Source of the DNA: Diadema setosum | Taxonomy: Eukaryota > Echinodermata > Echinoidea > Diadematoida > Diadematidae | Direction: 5' to 3' | Length of the DNA stretch: 64,000 bases | Assembly: GCA_033980235.1 (NCBI GenBank) | Contig: CM067062.1 | Span: forward strand, 3,962,404-4,026,403 | Shown: in pieces, positions 11,476-23,390 of the stretch | Layout of the letters: each line of letters starts with the position of its first letter | Position numbering within the stretch: position 1 is the stretch's first letter | Translations under genes and position numbers: made by a program | Notes under the pieces: model-generated | Database searches by the model: none | Told to the model about the DNA's origin: nothing | The model's input: only the letters and a program-made list of their open reading frames with translations

Positions 11476-13030
11476 GTTCTTCTGAGCACATGACTACAGC
11501 AGTCACAGAAGCAGTCACAAAATTCAGACAAATTTGGAGGCACAAATAAAGCTTTATAGCAATGTGCTTTACAACACAGAGATAATACAAAGCGCATTCT
11601 TCACATTAAATCATAGAAGACAATTTCATATCTACTGCTGATATCGGAGATGTCCCAAGCACTGCCTATCTACTGACACAGTCTCACTTTGAATCAGTTT
11701 AATGACAGACTATGCTATTGGCAGAATCAATCATAATGAGCTGGCAAAGGAGGCACACCTATGCAGTGAATTTATGATTTCTTAGTTTTTTCAAACCAGT
11801 TAATATGAAAATTTAAAAGAAAAATTACAAATTAGGAGTTCTTCAAGGTACACAGGGCTTACACTGCAAATTATGAACACATAATGGCTGATGTTGACCC
11901 AATACTTGTGTTTCTGACCTCAGTTTTATTTCCTAAAACCCATAAACGTTGTGAAGACAAGGTAAAATCACACAATTATATTAGGACATGTCATTGACTG
12001 TGCACATGATATATTTAGGTGATACACTTACAGCTTAAATCACCTACTGTGTTCGTCAAAATCTTCCCTTCTTTTTTTTCTGTCTGCCATATCTTGTGAA
12101 TGCTCTATCTCAACAGTAATTTTAAAACATGAAATTGTCCATATCAATGTAACATGACAATGTCTACAGGATCCGACTGTTTTCATCAAGTTCAGTTATA
12201 TGTATGTGTGACATCATCTAGGTGCCACTTTGCAATTTTGACACAACATCAAATGATAAATCATGTCTTCATAACTAAATGTCATATCTTTGTCATTTTT
12301 GGTGGAAATAAAGTTCAAGTGATGGCTGGTCTTCCTGCACAATGCTTATCAGTTATGCTATCATGACGCATGCACGCATGTGTGCATCAAAAATTCAGAA
12401 TGCTCAAAATAACTTCCCAACTGATTTTCTAGATGTTTGAGAGAATTATAAGCATTTCAAAAATGTATGTGTGTGCGCGTTCGTCCATGCATTTTCATAA
12501 GCACAGCATGTAAGCAACATACATGTAGAAATGCACATTTTTTGCTCGATTTGGATTCCTGATACAACCAGTAGCAATATCCACTGATTTGTGGTGAACC
12601 TCAACCTGTAACAAAGTGAAGATTCTGTGCACATCCATGTGCAAATATAGTGAAAAAAAAACCATGCCCTTCTTCCTTCCAGCATAGTTCCTCAAAATGC
12701 AGGGTGACCCCCTATTTTTATTTCATATTCCAAAAGCATATGAATAGTAATTAACATTTCATGGATCATTATTACTGACAAATTATCATGACGTCACAAT
12801 TATCATTGCATCATGTGAAATACAACAAGAGGAACTTAATTTCACATCATTATTTTACATTAATTTGCATGCATCTCAGTCAATTTTGCTCAATATTCTC
12901 CCACATTTTGTGCTTTGGAGAATTGTCTTTTGAGTCAGCATCACTGTTTTTCAAGTTCATGATGTCATCATATTGAAAATTGTGAATAAATACAAAGTAT
13001 CAAAATCTGCCGAGTTTATGTGTTATCTGC
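11476..13030. other. No gene recognised
   Basis: AT-rich DNA with no significant open frame or obvious repeat boundary. Confidence 0.45.
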
Positions 13031-13480
13031 ATGGCAGATAATAATAATAATAATAATAATTGCATTTATATGGCGCTTCATACTGACGTTTCTAAGCGCA
13101 CTTTGCTACTCATACAAATAGACTAGAAAACACAATAACATTAACAAAATTAACGTTAACAGTAACAAAAGAAGAAGAAAGAAAAGAAAAGAAAAGAAAA
13201 ATACATGTGATACAATGGTACAATAATTGATAACTGTGTGCGCCTCCAGAAAAAAAAAAAATATATATATATATATATATATTACAGCTGATTAAACAGG
13301 TGAGTTTTAAGAAGAATTTTAAATGATTCAACAGATGATGTTTTTGCTGATCATGCAATGACATTACAATATTCCAGCAGCTGTATCTCTGTTGGTTTTG
13401 CTCCATTTCCTCTGAATATCACATGTCTTGCAGCTGAGACAACAAACATTTGTTATGGTGCATTTAAATTTTAATCACAT
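13031..13480. repeat. Dispersed repeat with (ATA)n-TTTATATGGCGC head
   Basis: An (ATA)n run is followed by TTGCATTTATATGGCGCTTC and AAGCGCACTTTGCTACTCAT, then by CAGCTGATTAAACAGGTGAG and TTTTAAGAAGAATTTTAAAT. This order is the familiar reverse-oriented tail of a widespread SINE/LINE-like repeat in marine invertebrates. An (AT)n run at 13257-13281 sits inside. The opposite-orientation tail is at 19625-19770. Confidence 0.6.
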
Positions 13481-13596
13481 GTGTTTATCTTGGTGAAAAT
13501 TTGGATATTGCAGTGGATGTGCGAATGGAATTTAAGACAAAGATTTTTTTTTTCTTCTGTCCTATGTAAGCATTATTCCACAAGGTTAGTTCCGTG

Positions 13597-13672
13597 GGGA
13601 CATGTGGCGAAGTGGATATGAACTCTGTCTCTTGCACCAGAGGATCTGAGTTCGAGTCCAGCAGGACGAAAA
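13597..13672 (+). mobile_element. tRNA-like SINE head
   Basis: An A-box-like TGGCGAAGTGGATA (from 13605) and a B-box-like GAGTTCGAGTCC (13648-13659) are spaced as in a tRNA, with a pairable anticodon-arm region between. A (TTTC)n tract follows. This looks like the Pol III promoter region of a tRNA-derived SINE rather than a working tRNA: no acceptor stem pairs convincingly. Confidence 0.5.
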
Positions 13673-15036
13673 ATTTTCTTTCTTTCTTTCTTTTTTTGTT
13701 TGCAGTTGATCTAAACTCTGATATCCCTCGTATTGAAGTCATTTTATCAAGTAAACACATCCACACAATCACACACACAATTTCCCTTTCTTTTGTATCG
13801 CAGGCTGCACTGCTCTGACTGCTGTAAAATTCTGACCAACTGATCATATCTAATAACAACAAGTTGATACATAGCCATCTTGGTTATGCAAATTTGGGTC
13901 AGACTTCATGTTTCAAAAGGCCTATTTCAAGACCAAAATGACCCTCATAACAATTTAGAGTTCTGTTTGATTTTGATCGTATCAAAGACCTCTTCCTTAC
14001 TCATGGAAATGAGAGTCAAAATTGAGGAATATAAAGGGTGTGATAACTTTTTTAATAACTGCATACATTTCTAAACGTACTGCTTAGATTTCTAACTGTC
14101 CCCTTTAAAAAAGTGATGATCACAGATGACTGTTATCTGATCACCCCCTGTATATCACGTAACCCGTCTTAAAGTGACAAGTTTCATATCATGTTTGTGG
14201 TGCTTTTATCTGAACACTTTTGAGAGTCAACCAATATTTGCCAAACTACAAGTAACATGAACATTAACTCCCATAGCAAAAAAGCATCCAGTATCAAAAC
14301 CATAACTTCTCTCAACAAAACCTAATACTTCTCTTTAATTGAATGTATGTGGTCCTCAATCACAAAGTCAACCACTCACAAAACTGTCATATGAGCCCTG
14401 GTTAGAAAAGTAGTACAATTGGAAAATGTATAGCATATACCTTATATCACATCTGTTGCAGCTAAGCTGTGAAGTACTAACAGGACCGCCAGCAGAATGA
14501 CTACAGAGGAAAAAACTGAGGGTAATGTGTTGCAGTTAGGCAGCAAATTAGGTTAGCGTCTTGCGTGATCATCTCTTTATCTTGGCCACAAATCACATCA
14601 CCACAAGCTGTTTCCACCTCCTTGTGACTATAGAGACATGGTACATCATGTGCTGTAAGGGGACAAATAACCAATGACCCTCGGTTTATTGTCTCCTCAC
14701 GATGATAATCTAATAGAGTCATGAACACGCAGGCAGCAAAGGAAACTGCAAACTATGGCCACTTGACTGCAAAATAAGACACATGATGCTTGTTCAATAC
14801 TGAAGAGCTTAGAGAGAGTCTTGACTTCCTATTTTACACATTTCAAATTCTATGAGCATTTAAAAATTTTAAATTTGACATCTTGAATTTGACATTTTTG
14901 TTAAGACATATACATTTGTGCATACTCTATTGAATTTTAGTTTTATTAAACTGTTTTTATCTGTCTGACTGTTTCCTCTTAGCTCCTGATATATTTTGGA
15001 CATAGATTAAGGCTTGTCATTTTTATCACACAAAAT
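13673..15036. other. No gene recognised
   Basis: AT-rich DNA; no supported exon or transposon end. Confidence 0.45.
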
Positions 15037-15248
15037 GTTCAAGATGGGGGAGTTTTATTAGGATCGCTCTGTTTTAGATATCTTAGCCGTTTCCAATCAA
15101 TTTTCATCAAGTAAACATTGAATTCCTCTTGGAATTACATGTTCTTTCATATTTCATGAGGTGTGTCTCATTATCTCACCAAAAAAAAAAAAAAAATACT
15201 AGAAACCTGAATTTAAGGTCTCAACCAAAACTATATGATCCCTTTAAC
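15037..15248. mobile_element. Foldback MITE ending in ATCCCTTTAA, copy 2 (right half)
   Basis: Matches 2300-2512: GGATCGCTCTGTTTTAGATA, TTTTCATCAAGTAAACATTGAA, TCTCAACCAAAACTATATGA and CCCTTTAA. The left arm present in copy 1 is missing here. An A run of 16 has expanded after TCTCACC. Confidence 0.65.
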
Positions 15249-15408
15249 AGGCCGTCATGCAAACAGGTCACATTGCCAGTATGCCTGCAGATTTTCATCT
15301 AGTCCAAGGATGTAAGCACAAATCATGGGGGGACTCAAAATCAGGAACTCTGTCTGACAGTAAAGCATCTTGCTCAGTATTTCATAGAACCCACTGTTGA
15401 CACTCCTG

Positions 15409-15573
15409 GGGGTCATTTCATGAAGGAACTTGTGGGATAAAATGTCCGACAAGTCAATTATATCCGACAAGTTCAGAGAAATCAGCCAATCAGACTAAAG
15501 AATTTCTCAAAACTTGTCGGATATAATTGACTTGTCACATATTTTATCCGACAAGTTCCTTCATGAAATGCCC
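15409..15573. mobile_element. 165-bp foldback with CATTTCATGAAGGAACTTGT arms
   Basis: Arms of about 70 bp pair almost completely (CATTTCATGAAGGAACTTGT against ACAAGTTCCTTCATGAAATG, and CAAGTCAATTATATCCGACA against its complement) around a loop with AGCCAATCAGACT. The design (GGG..TTTCATGAAGG ends, CAATCAG loop) resembles 30105-30251. Non-autonomous, non-coding. Confidence 0.8.
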
Positions 15574-15755
15574 TCCTGTAGGTTCAGTCCTTATGTCAGA
15601 TTCTGTGACTGTGATAGAGAGCAACTTTAACACCAATCATCTAACAACACTCTATAACTTTCTGGTATACCATAAAAGTGAACTTTTCAACAGTGTGGAA
15701 ATTTTCACACATTTCTCATGACATCAAACTAGTCCCAAAATAATAACAAGGAAAA

Positions 15756-16880
15756 GTAGAAATTACGCGGTGCGTAATATATGTCCCCGCCGGAAGTAGC
15801 ATTTTGTAACAAAATGTACAATACAGGTCAAAAAATCAAGGTCAAAGGTCAAAGAAGTCAAAGGTCAAAATTCTGTGTAGAAGTGTTGAAGCCCTCACCT
15901 AGTGCCATCACATAAAGCAAACGGAATCGAAATTGGGTTAGAAATGGCGAAGGAGTAGCATTTTGTAGCAAAATGTACAATATAGGTCAAAAAATCAAGG
16001 TCAAAGGTCAAAGAAGTCAAAGGTCAAAATTCTGTGTAGAAGTGTTGAAGCCCTCACCTAGTGCCACCACATAAAGCAAACGGAATCGAAATCGAGTTAG
16101 AAATGGCGAAGGAGTAGCATTATGTAGCAAAATGTACAATATAGGTAAAAAAATCAAGGTCAAAGGTCAAAGAAGTCAAAGGTCAAAATTCTGTGTAGAA
16201 GTTTTGAAGCCCTCACCTAGTGCCATCACATAAAGCAAACGGAATCGAAATCGGGTTAGAAATGGCGAAGGAGTAGCATTTTGTAGCAAAATGTACAATA
16301 CAGGTCAAAAAATCAAGGTCAAAGGTCAAAGAAGTCAAAGGTCAAAATTCTGTGTAGAAGTTTTGAAGCCCTCACCTAGTGCCATCACATAAAGCAAAAG
16401 GAATCGAAATCGGGTTAGAAATGGCGAAGGAGTAGCATTTTGTAGCAAAATGTACAATACAGGTCAAAAATCAAGGTCAAAGGTCAAAGAAGTCAAAGGT
16501 CAAAATTCTGTGTAGAAGTTTTGAAGCCCTCACCTAGTGCCATCACATAAAGCAAACGGAATCGAAATCGGGTTAGAAATGGCGAAGGAGTAGCATTTTG
16601 TAGCAAAATGTACAATATAGGTCAAAGGTCAAGGTCAAAGGTCACGACTGAAATTCTGTGTAGAAGTTTCAAAGCTCCCATGTAGTGCTATCATATAAAG
16701 CAAACAGAATCAAAATTGGCTCATAAATGACAGAGAAGTAGCAAATTGAAGAGTTTGATCACACACGGACGCACACACGGACACACGGACGGACGGACAC
16801 ACGTACGGACGGACACACGGACACACACACGTACGGAGCCCGTTTCATAGTCCCCTGCTCGAACTCGTTCGGCGGGGACA
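15756..16880 (-). mobile_element. Helentron-like rolling-circle element A (DR1-repeat type)
   Basis: Read on the minus strand it begins TGTCCCCGCCGAACG and ends with the matching GGCGGGGAC about 36 bp inside the other terminus, followed by hairpin ATTACGC-ACC-GCGTAAT and terminal CTAC. Asymmetric terminal inverted repeats plus a 3' hairpin are hallmarks of Helitron2/Helentron non-autonomous elements. A (CGGA)n-rich stretch (16765-16835) lies next to the 5' end. The body is six tandem units of about 159 bp. No Rep/helicase is encoded. It is inserted in a run of A/T inside a MITE. CTAC in place of CTAG is a variant of the end seen in B, E, F, G and H. Confidence 0.7.
15797..16737. repeat. Tandem array, six units of about 159 bp, within element A
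   Basis: Units start at 15797, 15956, 16115, 16274, 16433 and 16591 with TAGCATTTTGTA. Units 1-5 differ at only a few positions; the sixth is shorter (147 bp) and diverged. Each contains AGGTCAAAGGTCA followed by a second close match (AAGTCAAAGGTCA). Strong similarity between units suggests recent expansion or homogenisation. Confidence 0.95.
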
Positions 16881-17011
16881 AAAATGTGTGGAACTTTTGC
16901 TTGTAATATGCAATAAATATATGATCTCTGATTCCACAGAATTAAAAACATGCAAAATTAATTCTACTGAGTACAAAATATTAGTCACACGAACATTTTC
17001 ACTTTTACAGT

Positions 17012-17989
17012 ATCATGCAACATATGCTTCCAAAACTATTACCCTTGTGGAGTGGGTGAGACTGTGACAAATTTATATAGCTGACCATGCAAGATTATTA
17101 CATTTTCAAACTGAGTCATCATTTCTGAGTGTTTAACATACAAAATTTGATACATACTGTACAAGGAAACATCCTATCACAGATGCCTGATACAGCTGTG
17201 CATTAAAATTCAAACAGTATAAGTAAACAGTTATTTCCCTTTGTAAAATAAATAAAGGAAAGTGAAAAAAAATAATAAATAAAACAGATAGGATTCAAAG
17301 GCCTAACTCTTCCCAAATGAGAATTAAGTTATCCATATTTGCCTTGAACACATGCCAGCTTTAATCAATCAATACCGGGTTAATAAGGTGCACCTAGCAA
17401 AAAGACTAGTAGAGATCAATCTATAATTCACATTATTAAGCTCTTGGTCTGTCCGTTCGTGCCAAGGGTACAATCGTTGTAACCTGCATACTTGGCCAAT
17501 TAAAGTATGTTGACAATATCGACCTAAGAGGTTGAGGCCCAGTTCGGCCACTGCCCACTGTCCAAAGGATGATTGCTTCAGTAGTGAGGAGAGGCCATCT
17601 TTCTTTAAGAGTCCCTACGAGGAAGCCTTTTGCATTGAATATGGATAGATTTTAAAAGCATACAGCTGGCTCATTCATATTTCTCATAGACACTAGATGA
17701 TGAACTGCAGGAAGACTCAAATCTGTGTGATGTAAAATCATGGATGCCTTATATCCAATTTACTTAATGTTGACATTTGTATGATAGTTTGTAAACATGG
17801 ACCTCTAAATACATTTTTTGCTTTGTACTTCACCACCTTCAGGGACATCAATTTACTCAAGGCATTCACGTACCCTGTGCATGTACTTTATGTTTATCTA
17901 ACTTTTTACAAAAACAAGAAAAGGAGTTAAACTGCTCACATTATTATGTTGACAGCATTATATAAAGATTGTCAAATTAAATTACATAA
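17012..17989. other. No gene recognised; CpG-bearing patch at 17440-17640
   Basis: Most is AT-rich. The patch at 17440-17640 has more CpG and an open minus-strand frame of 60 codons (17369-17551), but no start, splice or domain evidence. Confidence 0.35.
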
Positions 17990-18983
17990 CTAGATATATC
18001 GCTACGGCGACTGATATGCCTCCGCCATAATGCATGGTTCTCCTATAGGTCTATAGTACAATGTCTTGACAATGTGTGATGACAGTTTCACACAATTGGC
18101 AAAATATTAAAATGACAGGTTTGCCACAAATGTGCTGAATGTTCACTTTCCTAGAACTAGGTTCAATTGGATGAATGATTAAAAATGTCAGAGTGCAGTT
18201 ATTTGGGGAACTGATGATTTTTACTTGACTTTTGACCCTTTTATAAGTTTATGCATTGAGTAATTTTCAAGGTATTGAGAAAAAGTATAATTTCAGTATC
18301 AAATGGGAAAATAGCATTATCTAAACCTGGCCTTTGACCTTTGACCTCACAGTTCCAAAGAGAATCACTGTTAGGTTGAACATGCATAAATATGTAAGTT
18401 TCATGATGATACCTTGAGTTACTTTTGAGATGTGGAGGAAAAAGTGCAATTCAACACTTTCACTTGACCTTTGACCTTTTGACCTTTGACCTTTTGGCAA
18501 GAAACTTCCCACAGAATATATATCGGGTAATACATGCATATATCAAGTTAAAAAAAAAAAAACCTTCAGGCATTGCATAAATATAAGGAAAGTAGTGATA
18601 TTTTGAGGAGTTGACCTTGACCTTTGACCCCCTGACCTTTGAACCAAGACCCCCAACTTCCCTAGATAATCACTGCCCATTGGAATAAGCATATATACTA
18701 AGTTCCATGAAGATACCTTGAACTATTTGCGAGATATGGAGAAAAACATGAATTTTCAACCTTTTTTTTCACAAAATAACCTGTGACCTTTGACCTTCGA
18801 CCCTGTGACCCTAAAATCCAAATAAAGTATTATCCCCCCAGGATATACCCTCATACCAAGTTTGATGTAAAACCACCACACGGTTCTTGAGATATCGACA
18901 AAAACAAAATGGGACTGACGTACATACCGACGGACGGACGACCCGAAAACATAATGCCTCCGGCCACTTCGTTGGCGGAGGCA
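17990..18983 (-). mobile_element. Helentron-like element B (DR1-repeat type)
   Basis: On the minus strand the 5' end is TATGCCTCCGCCAACGAAG and the other end has the inverted GGCGGAGGCATATC, hairpin TCGC-CGTA-GCGA and terminal CTAG (plus-strand 17990-17993). A (CGGA) cluster near 18930 precedes the 5' end. The body repeats modules with TGACCTTTGACC followed by TATGGAGAAAAA-like and CAAGTTTCATGAAGATACCTT-like phrases. No open frame for Rep or helicase. Confidence 0.75.
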
Positions 18984-18989
18984 TAAAAA

Positions 18990-19256
18990 AAATTGGTCAC
19001 GAAGCAAGGCCAGCGTCGCACACACAAACAGACCCTGTTAAATTTACTTTTTCATGTATAAAGACGGAACAAGCGAGGGCACCATCACCAAAAACAATAG
19101 GCGTCTTCGTTTTACCATAACACACCTTCATGCCAAATTTGAAGATGATCTAAGAAGAGCTGCAGCCAGTAGAGTGCTCACAAGAAAATCTCTGCGGCGG
19201 ACGCGGCGCAACGAGGCCAAATCCATAGTATCCTCCGAACTCTGCTCGGGGGATAC
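18990..19256 (-). mobile_element. Truncated relative of the Helentron-like elements
   Basis: Ends in GTATCCTCCGAACTCTGCTC then GGGGGATAC, the same layout as the 5' ends of A to H, and carries ATGCCAAATTTGAAGATGAT, a phrase of their bodies. No hairpin/CTAG end is found on the left, where it abuts B. The remaining sequence (CGGCGGACGCGGCGCAACG) is CpG-rich. Confidence 0.5.
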
Positions 19257-19624
19257 AATGAATGGATGACCTATATGTCAACACTCAGCATACTTTCACA
19301 CCCCATGATAGCATACTATGCAAATGATATGCAAATGAGTCCATTATGCCCATTGCATATGGATATGAAAGATTGAAAATGCTGAAAATGTTCCTCTTTA
19401 ATTGGAACATTTTCTCTGTGTGTACAGCTATAATTGTCATCTACAGAAACATTCAAATCAAAACTTCAAAACTTTACCTATTCCTCTCACACTGAGGACT
19501 ATAATTGCAGTCTATAATGTTCGGAACAATTGTATTCTTTATCTGGTATGTGTTTGTTGTTGTTTGCCATTTTCTTCTCTGCTGTCATGTTTGAACATGT
19601 GTTATATCTATCTTTTCATTTATG

Positions 19625-19770
19625 AAGCGCCATGAGCACTAAAAAGCGGATCTGTGCGCTATACAAGTAGCCACTATTATCATTATTATTATCATTGCTA
19701 CTTCTACTACTATTACTACTACTACTACTACTACTACTAATAATAATAATAATAATAATAATACTAATTG
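19625..19770 (+). repeat. SINE/LINE-type 3' tail with (ATT)n/(ACT)n/(AAT)n
   Basis: GAAGCGCCATGAGCACTAAA, GCGCTATACAAGTAGC and then a compound trinucleotide run form the common tail of marine-invertebrate retroposons. It is the opposite orientation of the block at 13031-13110. The body upstream (about 19540-19620) may belong to the same copy. Confidence 0.6.
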
Positions 19771-19972
19771 AACTCTGCAATACATCTTGTAAAACTATGT
19801 CTGCTGATTCTTTAACTCCTTTACATGTATCAGTGTTTTTTTGTGAGTGAATATACTGTCATACATTGTATAGTACATGTGTGAATAATGTGCACAGCTA
19901 TTTATATTTACCAGGTACCATATTTTTTCCTTTCATTGATTTCACATTTTTCACAGATGAAGACATTCAAAA

Positions 19973-21921
19973 CTACAGAAGCACTCTGAGAGCGCAGACC
20001 TCCGCCAAGCATGCAGCTCATTTCCACCACTGATCTTGTTCTTCCATAGAAGTGATTTCCACCCATACATACTTATAGCATTGTGTGCTGAAAGTCGCCC
20101 AATTTCCCAATATAGAAGCCTTTGTTACGTCATAAACCCTCAGCTGCACGGCGCGCCTCGCCCTAGCAGAAACTAGAGCATGCACTTTAGTGCGCGCATG
20201 CAAACCTCAAATACGCGCAGCCTGAACTCCCAAGTTCATTGACCCTACCTGCCAAAATATCAAAAATCCTTCATAAATTCCTCCAAAATTCTCAGATCAC
20301 TACCAAAATTTGATCATCTGTTACTTGTATCAATCAAAACTTTCCTGCAAGTTTCATCCAAATTCGTTACCTACTTTTTGAGTTATTTTGCACACCGACA
20401 AACTAACTACTAACTAGAAATGTCGCTTTGGCGACTGGTATGCCTCCGCCATAATACATGATTTCCCCAATAGGTCTAGATAGTACATGTGGACAATGTG
20501 TGACTACATTTTCACAAAATTGGCAAAATATTGAAATAACAAATTTCTCACAAATGTGTTGAATGTTCACCTTCCTTGACCTAGGTTTAATTGGATGAAT
20601 AGGAGAGCATGTATCTAGGGATTTAAGGACTTTAACTTGACTTTGACCCATTCATACATTTAGGCATTGAGTAATTTTCAAGGTACAGGTGTGGAGAATT
20701 GGTGTGAATTTCTGAATTGAATAGTAAATTGTTACCATTTTCATCTGGCCCTTGACCCTAAAATTCATAAGATAATCACTTTCAGGTAGAACATGCATAA
20801 TATGTATTAAGTTTCAAGATAACTTGAGCCACTTCCGAGATATGGAGGAAAAAGTTAGTTCAGCACTTTCACTTGATCTTTGACCTTTTGACCTTTGAGG
20901 CAAAAAAAAAGAAGAAAACAAAACTTTCCAGAGAATTTCTATTAGGTTACACATGCATACACAAAGTGCAAAAAAAAAAATATAACCCTGCTGGCATTGC
21001 ATAAATATGAGGGATTAGTAAAATTTTGAAGTGTTGCACTTGACCTTTGACCCCTGACCTTTGACCCCATGAACCCTACATTCTCTAGATACAATCAATT
21101 CCAGTCAGTACATGTATATACTATGTTCCATGAAGATACCTTGAACAATTTTCCAAGGTACGGAGAAAAAAAAGAAGTTTTAATATTTTCACTTGACCTT
21201 TTGACCTTTGACCTTTGACCTCATGACCTAAACTTTCACTAGAGAATCTTCATTGGGTAATACATGTATACACTAAGTTTCAAGAAAATATCTTCAGGCA
21301 TTCAATAGATATGGTGGAAATAGTGACATTTTATGTATTTGACCCTGACCTTTTGACCTTTGACCTCATGACCCAAACCTTCACCAGAGAATCTTCATTG
21401 GGTAATACATGTATACACTAAGTTTCAAGAAAACATCTTCAGGCATTCCATAGATATGGTGGAAATAGTGAAATTTTATGTATTTGTCCCTGACCTTTTG
21501 ACCTTTGACCTCATGACCCAAACTTTCACCAGAGAATCTTAATTGGGTAATACATGTATACACTAGGTTTCAAGAAAATATCTTCAGGCATTCAATAGAT
21601 ATGGTGGAAATAGTGAAATTCTATGTATTTGACCTTGACCTTTTGACCTTTGACCTTGAGCATGTGCACCCAAAAGTTGATAGGCACAACTTCACCCCCT
21701 AATACACATACATGCCAAGTTTCATTAGGATACCTCAACAGGTTTTGATAGTTACCTTGTCCACAAAATTCATTACGGACGGACGGAAGGACGGACGGAC
21801 GGACGGACAACCCGAAAACATAATGCCTCCGGCACCACTTCGTGGCGGAGGCATAACAAACAAACAAACAAACAAACCAACCAACGGTCATGAAAACATA
21901 ACCTTCCCCCTTGGCGGAGGT
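19973..21921 (-). mobile_element. Helentron-like element D, interrupted by element E
   Basis: The right outer piece 21854-21921 ends CCTTGGCGGAGGTA, and the left outer piece 19973-20413 has the inverted GACCTCCGCCAAGC preceded by an imperfect hairpin GCACTC-TGA-GAGCGC and CTAC. D has its own sequence (for example the CpG-rich run near 20150-20190 and CAAGTTTCATCCAAATTCG), distinct from E. Removing E rejoins ...GCACACCGACAAACTAAC with ...AAACAAACCAACCAACGG, restoring a single compact element of about 0.5 kb. Confidence 0.65.
20414..21853 (-). mobile_element. Helentron-like element E (DR1-repeat type), nested in D
   Basis: 5' end (minus strand) TATGCCTCCGCCACGAAG; other end GGCGGAGGCATACCAGTCG, hairpin TCGC-CAAA-GCGA and CTAG at plus-strand 20414-20417. 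The (GGAC)n stretch is at 21777-21810. Three tandem modules of about 140 bp begin near 21222, 21362 and 21503, each with GACCTCATGACC..AAAC, AATACATGTATACACTA and CTTCAGGCATTC, separated by TTTTGACCTTTGACC. Closely related to F. Confidence 0.8.
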
Positions 21922-21923
21922 AA

Positions 21924-22803
21924 CTAGAAATGTCGCTACAGCGACTGGTTATACCCCCGCCAAACAACATTTCATAAGCTTTGGTCAAAACAACATTTCA
22001 TAATAGCTTTGGTCAAAAAACTGAGGAAGTAGTTAAATCCGCAAGATCTTTCCTTGATCTTCTGCCATTTAATATGCCGTTACCATGGCAACGTACTTTC
22101 GGGTACTGTCGAAAAATGCGTCTTGCACATCTACAACCAAAGGCACACATCTGTACCAAGTTTCATGGAAATTGGGCAAAAACTGATCAAGTAGTTTGCA
22201 ACACAAAATTTTCCATCATTTTGGCTCATATGTGAGCTGTTACCATGGCAACATACTTTTTGTCACTGTCAAGAAATGTGTCATGCTGACCTACAACTAT
22301 ATCCTAAGGCAAACATTCAATATGAATTCCATGAGAATTGGAAGAACACTGATGAAGCAGTTTTGCCATGAAGCATTTTGCCCTATATTTTACCAATTAC
22401 ATGCCGTTACCATGGCAACGCACTTTTTGCCACTGCGGAAATATGTGTCTTGCACATTAACATATTCAGATGAACATCTGTACCTAATTTCATAAAAATT
22501 GATCAAAAACTGTGGGAGGAGTTCGCGACGCAAGATTTGTACCCATTTCTGCCCATAATATGCCGTTACCATGGCAACGTACTTTTGGGTACTGTCAAAA
22601 AATACGTCTTGCACATCTACAACCCAAGGCACACATCTGTGCCAAGTTTTATGGGAATCGGTTGAAAACTGAGGAAGTAGTTCGCGACGCAAGATTTGCA
22701 ACGGACCGACCGCCCGACCGACCGACCGCCCGACCGACCGACCGACCGCCCGACCGTCCGCTGATTCCTATATACCCCCTTCAAACTTCGTTTGGCGGGG
22801 GTA
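21924..22803 (-). mobile_element. Helentron-like element G (X-box type)
   Basis: CTAG (21924-21927), hairpin GTCGC-TACA-GCGAC and ATACCCCCGCC on the left; (CCGA)n stretch at 22705-22757 and GGCGGGGGTAT on the right. The body has four modules of about 160 bp, each with GTTACCATGGCAAC (22079, 22239, 22406, 22565), then TGTCTTGCACATCTACAAC-like and CCAAGTTTCATGGAAATTGG-like phrases. It directly abuts the end of D. Confidence 0.8.
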
Positions 22804-23390
22804 TAATAACACAGTAACAGCAGATTTGTGACAGAAAAAAATCTACTTTGTCTGCAGATTATCCAATCATTGTTTTGATAGCAGAAATTCTAAAGAATTT
22901 GATAGGGTTGGGGTTTTAGGTGGTATGGAATTTTTAAATGGTATTGTTAAATTCAAGTATCAGAATGGCTAATCACTTTCGACATCCAGCTGAATCCCTG
23001 CTTGGCAAACTGCTTGGCACACTCTCTTATTGCCACAAACTAGCATTAGACTAACATGACATGAATTCATGTTAAAATGTTGAATTAATGTTCATGGAAT
23101 ACAGCAGTGAACACAGAAATGTACACATGCACGTTACATGATCAGGAGTTGATATTTTCACATGTTGTTAGATTTGCGAATAGTACCCAGATCGCAGAAT
23201 TCCCACAAGTAACCCCAGGAAAACAGGTACGGTATGAAGTCTCATTAATAAAGATTGTCTTTGATGCGTTTGAGGTGACAAAAAATGATGTCAAGTATCA
23301 AAACTAAATGCAATCGTAAAATTTGCTTTGTGTTTGCTCTGTGTTGTGGGCTGCTCAGGTACAGCCCTGTCGCGATTTATACAGCGACTG
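22804..23390. other. No gene recognised
   Basis: AT-rich sequence between element G and the short repeats at 23391. Confidence 0.4.

Larger units (their letters stand above)
15669..17011. mobile_element. MITE, ACTGTAAAAGTGG family, split by element A
   Basis: The left piece 15669-15755 aligns with the left half of the family (TAAAAGTGAACTTTT, CACATTTC, AACTAG, AATAATAACAAG). The right piece 16881-17011 aligns with the right half (GATTCCACAGAATTAAAAAC to CACTTTTACAGTA). Element A (15756-16880) lies exactly between them, so this MITE was present first. Confidence 0.65.

Noticed and set aside
13597..13672. A functional tRNA gene
   Set aside because: A and B boxes are present, but the acceptor stem does not pair and a SINE-like tract follows.
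15797..16737. Regular 159-bp repeats as a possible CRISPR-like array
   Set aside because: The whole unit is repeated with no variable spacers, and the context is a eukaryotic transposon.
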